This document shows, piece by piece, positions 1-12,231 of a DNA stretch of 64,000 nucleotides (position 1 is its first letter; the number at the start of each line of letters is the position of its first letter). The position numbers and the translations under genes are program-made. The stretch covers positions 2,312,001-2,376,000 of the forward strand of contig JAKNDB010000088.1 of NCBI GenBank assembly GCA_024305405.1, given 5' to 3'. Source of the DNA: Dirofilaria immitis (Eukaryota > Nematoda > Chromadorea > Rhabditida > Onchocercidae). A model generated the notes under the pieces. It was not told where the DNA came from. It did not search any database and saw only the letters and a list, made by a program, of their open reading frames with translations.

Positions 1-3000
1 TTTAAATAAAGAAGGAATTACTGCTTTGGATCTTTATCAACGTATTCTGAGACATAAGGTAATATTTCTTACATTTCTTGCATTTTCTTTCTTCTTGGTA
101 TGACGCATTGTTCACGAATTTACTGCTTGAATGATTTCATTATGAATATGTATCTATGCAATAATCAAATAACTTTTTTTTATTGTTGTTCCCATGCTTT
201 TAATTTCTACATTTCAGAATTATTTTGTCGCCCTTGTGAACAAAGAAATACTGCCACCAATAATCAATGTGCCTTTCATTGGTCCAATGCCGTATTTACC
301 GAATGGTTTGAAAATGAATTTGGAATGGCTGTTATTTTATGGAGTGTGGTCACCATGGAAAGGGCCATATGAACTAAAAGAAGAATACAAACATGCACAA
401 AATATTTTTAGGCTTGGTAAGAACAACGTAATAATAAATGAAACACTATTTGATCTAAATTGAAATGATAAGAAGCTTCGTTCTTTCGCCTTAGTACTGA
501 AATTTTCCTTCACTATAAAATTCGATATCAATAAATTTCTTTCTTAAGAACTATTTTAAAATTATCTGATGATAATCAGCAAGAATATGATTGGAATTTT
601 TATTTTATGAATAAATGAAATTTGTTTACAATCCAAAACATTTATGAAGATGAGTGTTCTGTGGTATTTAACATTGTTCGTAATGTGGTTATTGTTTTGC
701 AGCGGATGAATTAGATTCAGCAATATTGAAAATGGCTATTGGTAACTTTATTCTTTTCCCGCTTGTATTCATTTATCAAGTACTATATTTCTTCTTTACT
801 TATGGTGAGCTGCTAAAGCGAGATCCGAGTTCTTTTGCTATGCGTAGGTATTCAAACTTTGGAAGGTAATTTCTACACTACTTATTTCGTATTTATGTGG
901 AAGTTTTCGACCTTATGTTTTTTATGAAAATTTTATAATACTTGATATATGATTATATGATAACAAAGATGAATATATTGCAGGAATAAGTTGCGACATT
1001 TTAATGAGTTAGATCATGAATTACGAATCCGTCTTTCAAAAAGTCATCGAGCGGCAACTCAGTATATGGAGCAATTTGTTTCACCACTTGGGCAGGTTAT
1101 CGCTAGAAAAGTGCAATTCGTTGCAGGTGCAATTTGCATAGTATTGCTTCTATTAGGTCTGTGGGATGAAGATGTATTATCGGTTAGTTTGATGCACAAT
1201 TTTAATCATTTTAGTTTCCTTTTTCTAAAGAAATAATTGCTTTGTTGTTGCCTCATTTATTCTTTTAAAAAGTGATTGGTGATTTATGTTTTTGAGCAGA
1301 AGGTCTAAGTGAGTTTTAAGATTAAAATTGAAATAAACGAATCATTTTGTTAGAATGCTGATCGAAAGTTTAATCTTAGGAAAGAGTCTTTATTGTTAAT
1401 GATGATAAGTTACAAGTTTTTGCATATTTGATCTAAAAAGCTATAAGATATATTGGTAAGCATTAAAACATATATGATTTCGAGGTTACGAATATGAAGT
1501 GTTATATGAAAAAAATATTTTAAAGTAAAATAAGTTAATTTGAGATTGAACACGTGCTGACGATCATATCTGCATCTGGTTTAATTGCTGTCGCATGTCA
1601 ATCATTCATTGGGGATGAAAATATGATTTACTGGCCTGAAACACTGCTGGATATGGTAATTGCACAAATACATTATGCACCTGATTCATGGAAGGGAAAG
1701 CCCACACAGGTAGCGCTGTTTTTTCAATTAATCGTTTTCATCATCATAAAATTTATACTAAACTAAGAAAGTATTGATAATACATGCATAGTCATAGTTT
1801 AGGAATCTTAATCGTCTGTTTCTCTTTTAAATTTCCATATCTTTTTGATTAGATGGCTCTTTTGATAACGTTAATGTAGATATTGGAGAAAAAGAATTTA
1901 TGACTGTTATGTTTTATAGCTCGTGAAAGGATTTTTGTCCCTGTTAAACTTAAAATATTTCACAATAATTTCGGTTCTTTAAAAGCTGCTTGTGAAGATA
2001 TGCTTTATAATAATTTTCACTTTATCTTTAACTAATTTATTAAAAAACATGTGAAAATGAAGTTGATCCTAAATAATTTTAGTTTAATTCTACTACTGTT
2101 GAGCAACAGCAACGTTGCAACTTCCGGAATTTTTACTTCTCTACTTTCGAAAGTCTTGGTGCTATCTTAATTAAAATCATCAGTTAATAAATGTACTTAT
2201 TTACTTTACAAACAGAAAAATTTGGCAGAATTTTAAGACAGAAAGGATAGGCGTTTATTTTAGACACTGTTCGGAAAGAATTTGGGCATTTGTTTGAACT
2301 GAAAGCGAGATTTCTACTCGAAGAACTTCTGAGTCCGATTTTAACTCCATTTGTTCTGCTGTTTTGGTAAGTGAAAATTATGCTGTAATAAGAGAGAAAA
2401 TGAAAAAGTTATTCCTCAGAAATTTCGAGATGAAAAGAAAAACTTATCATAATTTTTTTCATTTTTCTCCATATTTTCATTTTCTCCATACTCTTATTTC
2501 TATAATTCTCATCTTAAAATTATTGTTATTTTTGTTACAGTGATAAAATCATATTGTATTTTATCTTTTATTTTCAGGATTCGTCCTAAAGCAAAAGAGC
2601 TTGTGGATTTTTTCCACAATTTTACAATTTCTGTGGAAGGCCTTGGCGATGTTTGCTCGTTTGCGCAAATGGATATTAGACAACATGGAGATCCAAATTG
2701 GAGTTTTCATGAGCTTACGAAGGAAGGTGAAATGCATATTTTAATTTCTAGCATTATTAATTTTTTCATTTATAACTGGTGTGTAATTTTTAGGCAAATT
2801 CACAAATTTTTTTGTTAGGATTGATATTTTTAAACTATGCAAAGTATGGAATAGTTTGTCTTATTATGACAAAGCAATAGAAAATTATATATGCTTCTTT
2901 TTTCTTATTTTTTTTATTTTCAGAAATTGTGAATATGCGTGGAAAAGTTCATGCTAATGATGGAAAAACGGAATTATCTTTGGTAAATTTTGCTAGCAAT

Positions 3001-3938
3001 CATCCAGAATGGAAGCCACCAGCTCGCGCTACTCATTTTCTTGAGGATATACGAGACCGTGTATGCCTTTGTTTTTAGTTTCGCATCAATTTCCAAAATA
3101 ATTCTCAACTATTAAAAACCTGAACAAAAATTTTTGTGTGAAATTTCAGATAGCACACGATATAAATGCATTGAAAGAAGGCATTATGGATGATAATGTA
3201 CTGCTGAATAGTTTACACTCTTTTCACTCCACTTCTGAACAGCAGCATAGAAAATTTATTGGCCGACAGCCATTTCTTGCATCCTTGCATGATCCTGACT
3301 TATTTGATGCGATAGCGAATGCATCTTTACATGGCGAAAGTAAGTTTAGATATATTTTTTTAATCGTCGGTTAGTGAAATTTTAAGTTTTAGTGCAGAAA
3401 AACAAATGTATTTAGCAATAATTAACGGCACATTATATATATTTTTCAAAATAGCTAACCGGGCAGAGATATGATGCTATTAAAAGATGTAAATGATAGG
3501 ATTTAGTAATTGTTGATTTAGCTATTGACATATATCAAATAATTAACTATATGTATCATTACAGGAAAAAATCAGGTAGCTAATATGGTTGCTGCATCAC
3601 AAATGGCAACCTTAAGTATTGCATATCTGCGTAATTTACATATGAATTGCGACAATTATCGCCTTCAAATAATATCCCCGTCGGTAACTATGCCAAGTCA
3701 GCATGTAACAGAAATGTCTCCGATTTCTGCAAATATAGCACCAACAGTAAGTGGAATGACACGAGGTTCAGGCGACACAACGATAGAAACAACAGGTAAC
3801 GTTTGGGGTGTACCTGCGCAAAGTGCGATTTCACCTCTTCAAGCTTCGCTTTCGCCTCGAAGTGAAGATGAACAGCTGCAGCATGAAGGAAATGAACCAC
3901 CACCTCCTAGATTGTCGCAGCATATTCTGGATGTTTGA
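1..3938 (+). CDS. atg-9: Autophagy-related protein 9 (ATG-9), 5' end cut off by the window
   Basis: ATG9 is the multispanning lipid scramblase of autophagosome formation; it cycles between Golgi/endosomal vesicles and the growing phagophore. Exons as read: 1-58, 218-416, 703-865, 984-1182, 1545-1709, 2264-2366, 2578-2726, 2924-3060, 3150-3339 and 3565-3938 (stop TGA), about 578 residues of C-terminal protein against about 840 in human ATG9A. Family signatures are clear: GELLKRDPSSFAMRRYSNFG in exon 3, the amphipathic core around NELDHELRIRLSKSH in exon 4, EELLSPILTPF in exon 6, and CSFAQMDIRQHGDPNW in exon 7. Hydrophobic segments lie in exons 3, 4 and 5. The last exon encodes a low-complexity Ser/Pro tail, usual in metazoan ATG9. 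Exons 5 and 6 join in frame only if one base is missing in the G3A3 run at 1694-1699; adding it gives W-K-G-K-A-H-T, matching the family. All other junction phases agree. The gene is probably functional. Confidence 0.95.
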
Positions 3939-6217
3939 AATAAAAATCGCATGTTCTTTTTTTCATCAATTTTGCAGTATTTAATGAACTTGGATAATGC
4001 TTTCCTGTTTGCCTCTCCTCTTTTGTGCAACCAGCGCTTCCGAATGCCGAATATGCTTTGTTTTTCTTGGTAATTATGAAAGAGCCTCAAAAATGTGAGA
4101 AATTAATTTTCTCTAATAAAATGACGTTTCGGGATTTCTGGTGATTAGTGAAGTAACTGTTTTTCAAGCTTCCCAGAATTAAAACAGAATTCTTTGGAAA
4201 CATTATTTTGAAATCCTTACAAATATTAACTTTGAAAATATGAGAATGCTTGAAGCCAAATTTTGATCGCTGTTTTTCATTGACTTATTTGATGAGCACT
4301 CCTAAAAATAAAAAAAAAAAGACTGAAATAGTGTTATTTCATCTTTTTAGAAATTAAATAAAGTAGAAATTGAAGATTTGAAATTCTAGCACGGGTTCTA
4401 TTTTCATTTTATTTACCACTTGCTCATTGTGTAAGAAAATTATTGTATTTTATATGCTAATGCTTTTCGTGTTCTCAAAAGTTCTCATTATACTTTGATA
4501 GTCATGTTTCATTTTTATATTTTATTTTTAATATTTTAACAGTTTAATTTCCTTACCAAAAATTTGATTGGAACAAAAATCGCCGTTTTTAAAATATAAT
4601 ATGGGAAAAAAATATAAAATTTGTGTCACTGAAATAAACCCATAGTTTTTTGTGAAGTAGTAAAGGTTTTATAGAAATTAGATATTTATGTATATTTTTT
4701 CCGACTCATTCTTATTACATCTTACCTTTCTCTCTTGGTTTTATAACAAAATATTGTCTCTGTGCAATTGATTTGGAAAAAAGATAATGAAATAATATTG
4801 TTCAAAAAAGTTTAGTTTTATTTCATTATTATCTTAATTTTAATCAAATATATTTTTATATATTTTACTATTTATTATTATATTTCGCTAATTACTTATT
4901 GATTAATAATTTCTTCATTTTGAAGAGGAAATAATGATAAATGTAAAATTTCTTAACAAGTTTTTGCAAATCAATTTCTGTTAACTACAGTTCATGTAGC
5001 CTAGCATTCCTTTTTAGGCTTAATTTCACATTATCCATTACAAATCCTATTGCATTTCCTATTGTCTCTTATACATTACTAAACTTATGTAGTTATAAAT
5101 TTGTGTGTAAAATTATTAATTTTTTTTTATTTGCTTTTGCTTCAGGAGTGCTAAATCATTCAGTCTTTTCATTTACATTGAAATCTACTTGTTCATATGT
5201 AACTACCGTTTTCAAATTTTTGCCAATTTTTGTCAATCCAAGTCTGTAAATAGAATTTGTAAATAAAATGCATTGTTTGATTATTTGTTGCTTTCTAAAT
5301 TCCCTGTTAAATTTATCACAATCTGTTTTTCTTTTCTTTAAATTTAATTTTTGAAAATTTTAAGTTCTCTAAAAATTATCACTAAATTACAGTAGTTAAT
5401 CACTGAATAGCTCATCAAATTTACTTGATTAATTTGGCTTAATTATATTGATTGCAATGACGCAATCATACGTATGATATTACAACTAAGATAAATTATT
5501 CCTCATAGAAGAATTAATGGATGGTGTAAATTTTTATGATTTATGCGATATTTCAAAAGACTTATGGATAATTTGAATTCCTTTAAATTCTTCATACGAT
5601 CATTACTAGCGATTTATATTCGCTTCATAAAATAGCTATGATAAGAATATGATTACATAATGAGAAAGATATGACCGAGGCTAATTTTCATCTTCGATTT
5701 ACAACCATAAAAATATTGCTAGAAGGGAATTCGATTGTCATTTTTCTTCCAAAAGGGATCATTTCAATGGGATAATTTAAATTTGAATTCATTTAATTTC
5801 TTTTAAGAAAGAGATTTTGCCGAAAGACAGAAATTTTTTTAATTCAAGAAATGCTTGAAAAAATTCCCGTAATTAGTAAAAGTACTGTTAAAGATTTAAG
5901 TACTGTTTGATTAGATTATTATTTTTTCATTAAATCCTTGTTTTTAAGAAAAAAGTGATTTATTTTATAATAATTTTCATATTTCGAATATAAACAAAGC
6001 TTAGTCTCTAAAGAATATTTTGAAATTATTAGTTCCACGTAGCTTATGGCCTTAAAAGACTTAGAAAAATTAATGAAGTTAATTTAATTCTAGACAGTCG
6101 AAAGTCGTTTCACTTTTAAACTTATTCAATGATAGTTATCAAGATTTTAATTATATTTTTTCGAAGTTTTTGTACATATTATTTAAATTAATAGCTTTCT
6201 TTTTGTTTTTATTTAAG
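3939..6217. other. Intergenic, no gene seen
   Basis: This 2.3-kb AT-rich gap separates atg-9 from rrp36. AATAAA-type polyadenylation signals follow the atg-9 stop (near 3941 and 4114). I found no conserved reading frame on either strand. Upstream leader exons or the promoter of rrp36 may lie here, but no start exon could be recognised. Confidence 0.6.
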
Positions 6218-9200
6218 GAAAAGAGAAGAATTAAAAGAAATGAAAGAGGAAATTTCAAATATTCGACGAACTTTTCCAAAAAAGACAGCAGTCAATAATA
6301 AGTTGAATTCAAAAAAACGAATGCGGAAGAAAGGTTATCAAAAATATATTCAATCAGTCTTTGATGAAAGTAATGATGATGATGATGATAACGATGAAAT
6401 TGGAGTTAATTTAAAACAATTCAAGTAAGTATTAGATTCTCACATTATTTAGATTTTTCATCAAATTAAATGGCTTATTTTCAAATTAGACAATTTATGA
6501 GATAGTAGCATTTAAGTAAATTGTATATTTGCAATTTAAAACTCTATGTGAATGAAATAATTTTTTTGGACAAATCTAAATCATGCTACGTTGAATATAC
6601 ATATGAGTATTTTATTGAATTTATCAAAAAAAATATCAAACTAATACATTTGTCAAGTTGACGTATGATAATTTAGATTAACAACTATGTTAAACTTATT
6701 TGAAAATATGCCATGATTAGCTTATAGATTAAACTATGATAGACGATGGTGTGCAATAGTACATTATTTATTAATCTTTATGTTATTTATGGTTATTTTT
6801 AATTAAACTTAAAATTTTTGCAAAATTTATTTTACAAATTAAGCAGTAATGTACTATTCCACACCATCGTCTATCATCTATCGTCTATCATAGTTTAATC
6901 TATAAGCTAATCATGAAAAATATTATATTATTTCTTATATTGCTTAAAATTAATTTTTAAATAAATCTTGAAATCATTTCTTTAGTACACTTATAGTATT
7001 GTATATAGAAATTCTGAAATTAATATCATTATTTTGCTAGAATATTACAGATTTATTAAAATATTTAGTATATTATATTTTTCGAAATTTTAGATGCATT
7101 TAGACAAACAATATTCTTCCTTTTTATGTTTAGCAGAAAAAAATCATAGCGCTAAAATGTTTAACTATTTATTTCAACTTATCAAATATTTTAACTTTGA
7201 TTGATTTATTAATTAGTTTATTAGGAGAAAGTTATTTGCCAAAATAAGATAATTACGACATTACGAAATTTTGTTAGTATTTCCTAAATCCTCCTGCAAT
7301 AGTTGTAATTATAAGAGGAATTTATTCAAATTATTATATGATAAATAAAATATTCAGAAATAGGAAAACGAAGAAAGCAAAAAGCAGAGAGTTTTGTCGA
7401 GAAAAATGCAGCAAATCAACCAAAGGAATCACTGCTTAGTAAAGAATGTAACTCCGACACGTACTTTTCAGCAGAAAACGATGGATTTGTTACGTTGAAT
7501 TCTAATGATGATCAGTAAGTAATGAGAAAAAATATTTCATTCATTTGAATCATAATCCATAATATTTCAAATGGAAGCGAAATGTTTCTGCTTGAAAAAT
7601 AATGAATTTTTAATTCGAAAATTTTGAGTGTGATCATTGACTTGTGCTATCATTTATTTCAAAATTGTAATTATTATAAATTTATGTAATTGAATCATTA
7701 TTTCTAGTCTACTGATTTTATTATTTTTCTTACATTCATATTAAATCTAGAAGCATATCATCTAGGATGTTATTAATATAGTTTTAGAAACAAAAAAAAG
7801 AAAAGATATGTTTTTATGCAAATGATCAGAAGACATTGATTACAACGAATGCAAATGCATTAATTTTCTTTTATCATGCGATTATCAGTTAAATCTTAAA
7901 ATTAATTTTGAAAATATCAGTCGTTTATCAATTTAGATCAAGTAATAAAAGCGAATTTGCAACTTCAACAGAAATCGTTCGGATAGTCGGGAAGAAGAGC
8001 TATCAAGCATATCCAACGGAAGAAAAATAATATCGATTTCAATGAACTCCAAAAATCTGAAATAGAAATGAAAGATGGCAAATTATCTTCTACAAAGTTT
8101 GTTATTTCTCGTATGGGAATCGGATGCAGAATATTAAATGATAAAAATAATTTTAAATATCTTAACCAGATAAATTTCTTAAATATTTAACAAAAATTTA
8201 ATCATGTTTGTTACAAGTAAAATTAAATTTCCTACTGATTGCCTCATTCCAACTTTTTGCAGTAATCAGTATATGTGCTTATAGGAAAATTCGGAAGAAT
8301 TCAGGACGATATTATAATTTTAATCTATAAGGTAGTAGAAGAATAAATTCATCATTTTTTTATACAGATACGGAAAAAGACGAAATTTACTAGATAATAT
8401 CATTAAAAAGTGCTCTTCTACCTTTAAATTTTTGTATTCTTAGCGGGATTTATTTTCAATATGATCTGTTTTTCAGTAGTATAGAACAAGAAGAATTTGA
8501 CAGGTATTCCTTAGATGAAAAACAAACGGAATCTATTAAAAAGCCTATTCAAAATATAACAATTTCTCCAGCGAAAAAGCATGAAAAAGCAGATTTTGAC
8601 GATGAGGGATTTCGTGAAGGCACTTCTTTTATTTTTGTATTTTCGAAAGGCTTCTAATTGTTTAATATATTTGTTTCATTTTTTTGTGACTATAGTTATT
8701 TTTCTAATTAGAAGATTATTTTATTTCTTTAATTTTCAAGATTTATACCTTTTTCAGCCTGCATTCGTGAAAATGCTAAACTAATATATTTTTCGCATTT
8801 CAGAAATAGCGAAGATTCCATTAGGCAAGACAAAACAGCTACAGGAACGATTAGGGACAAAACTATTCAACAAAGCATTCTTTGTTCACGATGCATCATC
8901 TAATCTTAATAAAAAACCGATTCAAAAAGTTTTTATGGTATTTATTTTAAATTTCATAAAAATCCAACGTATTTGGTTATTCCTATTATAATTTCTCATT
9001 AAGTAGCTATCTTATCTTAACACATTATAATAGAATGCAATTTCCTTCAAATACGATGATTATGTCGTTGAAAAAATAAAAGTATTTTTCGAAAGGCTTC
9101 TAACTATTTAATATGTTTGTTTCATTTTTTAATTTATTTGTCCTTCAGCTCTCTTTCAAATCACGTAAGTAATCTAGTAATTGTATTTTTATGTAAAGAT

Positions 9201-10920
9201 CTTAAATAATTAAGTTTTTTTGATTTCGTATCATCAGTTTGCGTAGCATAATCTAATCGTTTAATTTGTAGCGTGAAAACCCAAAAAGGCCACGTGAAGT
9301 GTCATCGAAAATGCCGGTGTCTAAATTCAAGAACATATTCGCGAATGAAAAATTGGAAAGACCTATGTAAATTTTCAGATGACATTCTGCTATATATTTG
9401 ATCTTAAAATTCTTTTTTTTTTAAATTTAGTTATTTTAATAAGCTTTATTTTTGCGACGTTTGTTTTGTATATTTTCTTTTCTTTAATCCTTGTAATATT
9501 GAGCGGGCTATATTTGAAACGTATATATATGTATATATCAAGTTATACTATAATAAGATTTCTGGGTGTTAGAACTTTTATTAATGTGAAGATTATATCT
9601 TTACTTATAAGATATTATATTAGAAAAGGGAAGTATCATTATAATATAACTTGAGATTTAATACTGTTCTAATATATAATCAGTATTTCTGTTGTAGACT
9701 TGATCCTCGATTCGATAGCAGATGTGGAGAATTTAATGATTACATATACCACCATAATTATAGTTTTCTAGATGAAATACGTCAACGAGAGAAAAAGTAT
9801 CGTTTTGTATATCTTTTATATACAATTAATTAGTTCCATTTTATATTATAAATGATAGTTTGACAAATAATAACATAGGTCGTTTTAAGATGATAAAGTT
9901 ATATATAATCACATGAAAAGAAATTTATTTGGAAGTTGTGGATTAATAATTCAAGTTCAGATTTATGAAAAAATATATTCAAAACGAAGCCTTTATTTAA
10001 TTTTAAAAAGTTATGAACTTCTTTAGATATTAGTGGAGGAATTGAAAAAACGACGGAAGGAGAAAATATTGATAAAAAACGATTGAAAGAGGCACTTAGA
10101 AAAATAAAAAATCAGGAGAAGTAAGTTTGCATAAATATATTTCTAAAATTTTGGCCATCTTATATGTCGATTAATATTTTTGATAAAAAAGTATATAATA
10201 TTTGGTGGAAACTATTGGAATTTCAATTAGAAATTCTTATGGATAATCATAATCATTATTCATTTTTCTTTTCACCTCTTTTTATTTTCTTCAATTTTAT
10301 TTGGTCTTTCTGTGAGAAATGAATCATGATTTAATATGTTGACTTCTTTTAATGATTTATTTATTTATAATCATTATTATTATTTTCGTTACAGAACACG
10401 AGCGGATGTTAATCGTCGTAAAGAAATAATCCGTGAAATACGTCATGAAAACAACGAACGCATGCGTCAAGGCTTACCACCCATCTTCAAGACAAGAGGT
10501 TTTACATCATATAAATATCATTTTTAAATATTAAGCATATCCTTCAATTTATATTTTATTTTTTAAAAAAAGGTAAAAAAATGTCTTTCTAAATTTATAA
10601 TAAACTCATTATTCTAATATTTCAACTATTATGCATTTTTTTGGAGAAGTTTCTATAATTTAAACAATTAATTTCAATTTTGAAGTAATTTCGAATTGAA
10701 AAAAATGAATTTGCAAATAAATACATCTGAACCAATATTCATTTTGATATTTTAAGCACAAATTCGCGAACTCGTATGGCGGAAAAAGTATGATGAATTG
10801 AAAGGCGGAAAAAAGTTGGAAAAATATCTTCGTCGCAAAACCAAAAAACAAGACAAACGATATGATATCAATAAATTAGTAAGCCATGAAAATGAAATAG
10901 CATCACCTACAAGTGATTAA
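6218..10920 (+). CDS. rrp36: RRP36-like ribosomal RNA processing protein
   Basis: RRP36 is a nucleolar protein of early 90S/SSU processome assembly, needed for cleavages of pre-rRNA that yield 18S rRNA. Exons as read: 6218-6424, 7358-7514, 7972-8096, 8477-8613, 8804-8937, 9272-9366, 9698-9796, 10027-10120, 10395-10498 and 10757-10920 (TAA). Family landmarks in order: LGTKLFNKAF (exon 5), RPREVSSKMPVSKFK (exon 6), LDPRFDSRCGEFN then FLDEIRQREKK (exon 7; the DPRFD..GE signature), the basic helix NRRKEIIREIRHENNERM with RQGLPPIF (exon 9), and KKYDELKGGKKLEKYLRRK (exon 10). Exons 1-4 give an acidic and basic low-complexity N-terminus, including five consecutive Asp, poorly conserved in the family. 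The start is uncertain: ATG at 6240 is used if no leader exon exists. Exon 3 needs one A added at 8023-8027, and the exon 1/2 and exon 7/8 junctions have unresolved phase, so the N-terminal model is tentative while exons 5-10 are firm. Confidence 0.85.
6712..6915. repeat. Foldback (inverted-repeat) element in rrp36 intron 1
   Basis: The left arm 6712-6766 and right arm 6847-6915 are reverse complements over about 55 bases with one or two mismatches, around an AT-rich loop of about 80 bases. The right arm carries an extra copy of a short stretch containing TGATAGACGAT, about 14 bases. There is no coding capacity. It looks like a MITE-type foldback or a hairpin that expanded by slippage. No clear target-site duplication was seen. 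Confidence 0.85.
8637..9135. repeat. Dispersed pair of ~48-bp direct repeats in rrp36 introns 4 and 5
   Basis: A block beginning TTTCGAAAGGCTTCTAA at 8641 recurs at 9087 with roughly 85-90% identity over about 48 bases. The copies flank exon 5 (8804-8937) of rrp36. This suggests a small duplication inside the gene. Its position on both sides of one exon is notable, but the exon itself is not duplicated. Confidence 0.7.
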
Positions 10921-12231
10921 GTGATTTGTTTGAACAATGAATTTTTTTCATAATTTTGGATTTATTTGCTTTTGTTTTTAATGCAAACATTCAAAATTCG
11001 ATATTTGTGTCTTTCGGTGTTATCTGCCGACATTCTGACATTTTGTTTACTAAAATTTTATGCTTTATAATTTGGAACTTGCTTAATATATTTTATGTAT
11101 GTCTTTTAAAACAACTGGTTGATGTATCATTTGTTAATAAAATCATCAAATCAAAGTCTTTAATTCTTTCGCAGATTTAATATGAATCAATTTCTCTACG
11201 TTTTCCAGACTTCTCTGTCTATGCAGTAAATTGTTGGATTAATTTGTTCAAATAATCCAATTATTGATTTTTGTTTCTGAATAAGTTGCATTCTAATAAA
11301 ATATTTAAAATTTAAATTGATTTAAATATCTGTAAGTGACGCTATCAAAATGAGAATTTTCCTCAAATCATTTTCTCATATGTGTAAATGATAGATATTA
11401 TCAGTTTCTCTCGCTTTCTCCAAAATGTTGAGATTGAAACTTTTAATGTGAATTAATTACACAAAATAATTGCGAGACTATAGCAAAAAGATAGCCTTTG
11501 ATCTTAGGAAAAGAAAAATTTATTTAATAAAATGTTAAGAAAAACTATTTTGCCAATTCTTTCATCATTATCTTGATGGGGAATTCAAAAAAAAAAAAAG
11601 ATAAAATTGAGCAAAGATTTTGATAACTTTCTACTTTCATTGATATTGCGCATAGATTATGCATCAATTTTAATTCAAATACATTTTCTCGAGAAAACAA
11701 ATGTGACAAACGAATAAAATCAATTTTATTTGGATATTTTTTTTTTCTAATGAATAATAATAACTCATAATTCTGGAACAATTGAACAAACGAAAGCAAT
11801 TAATTAATAAAGGATGAAAATTTCTTGACGGCTAATAATTTCATACTTAAAAATTATTAAATAATTATTTAACAAATAACCTAAAACAAAATCAAAAAAA
11901 AAGAGAAAATTGTGAATGAAAATTTTTGAGTGAAATAAGTTTTGTTTTATTTGATTAAATATAAACAAATAATTGGAATATTATATGATAATAGGTTTAT
12001 AAAATCATAAATTTTTAATAATTCATTCAAAAATTTCTTCGCTTTTTTATTGAAAATAATTTAAATTAATTTTTTTCCTCATTTTAAGTTAATTTATTCG
12101 TTTTAATGTATGCAAATTATTATTTGAATTATTATATTAAATAATATATGAAATGTTTTTAATGAAATATATAATTAATTAAATAAAAAAATTGCAATTA
12201 AAATTTTAAAAAGAAAAAATAAAATTTAAAT
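10921..12231. other. Convergent intergenic spacer, no gene seen
   Basis: AT-rich spacer between the 3' ends of rrp36 (+) and the CRAL-TRIO gene (-). It contains several AATAAA strings on both strands, as expected for 3' UTRs. I see nothing else supportable. Confidence 0.6.
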
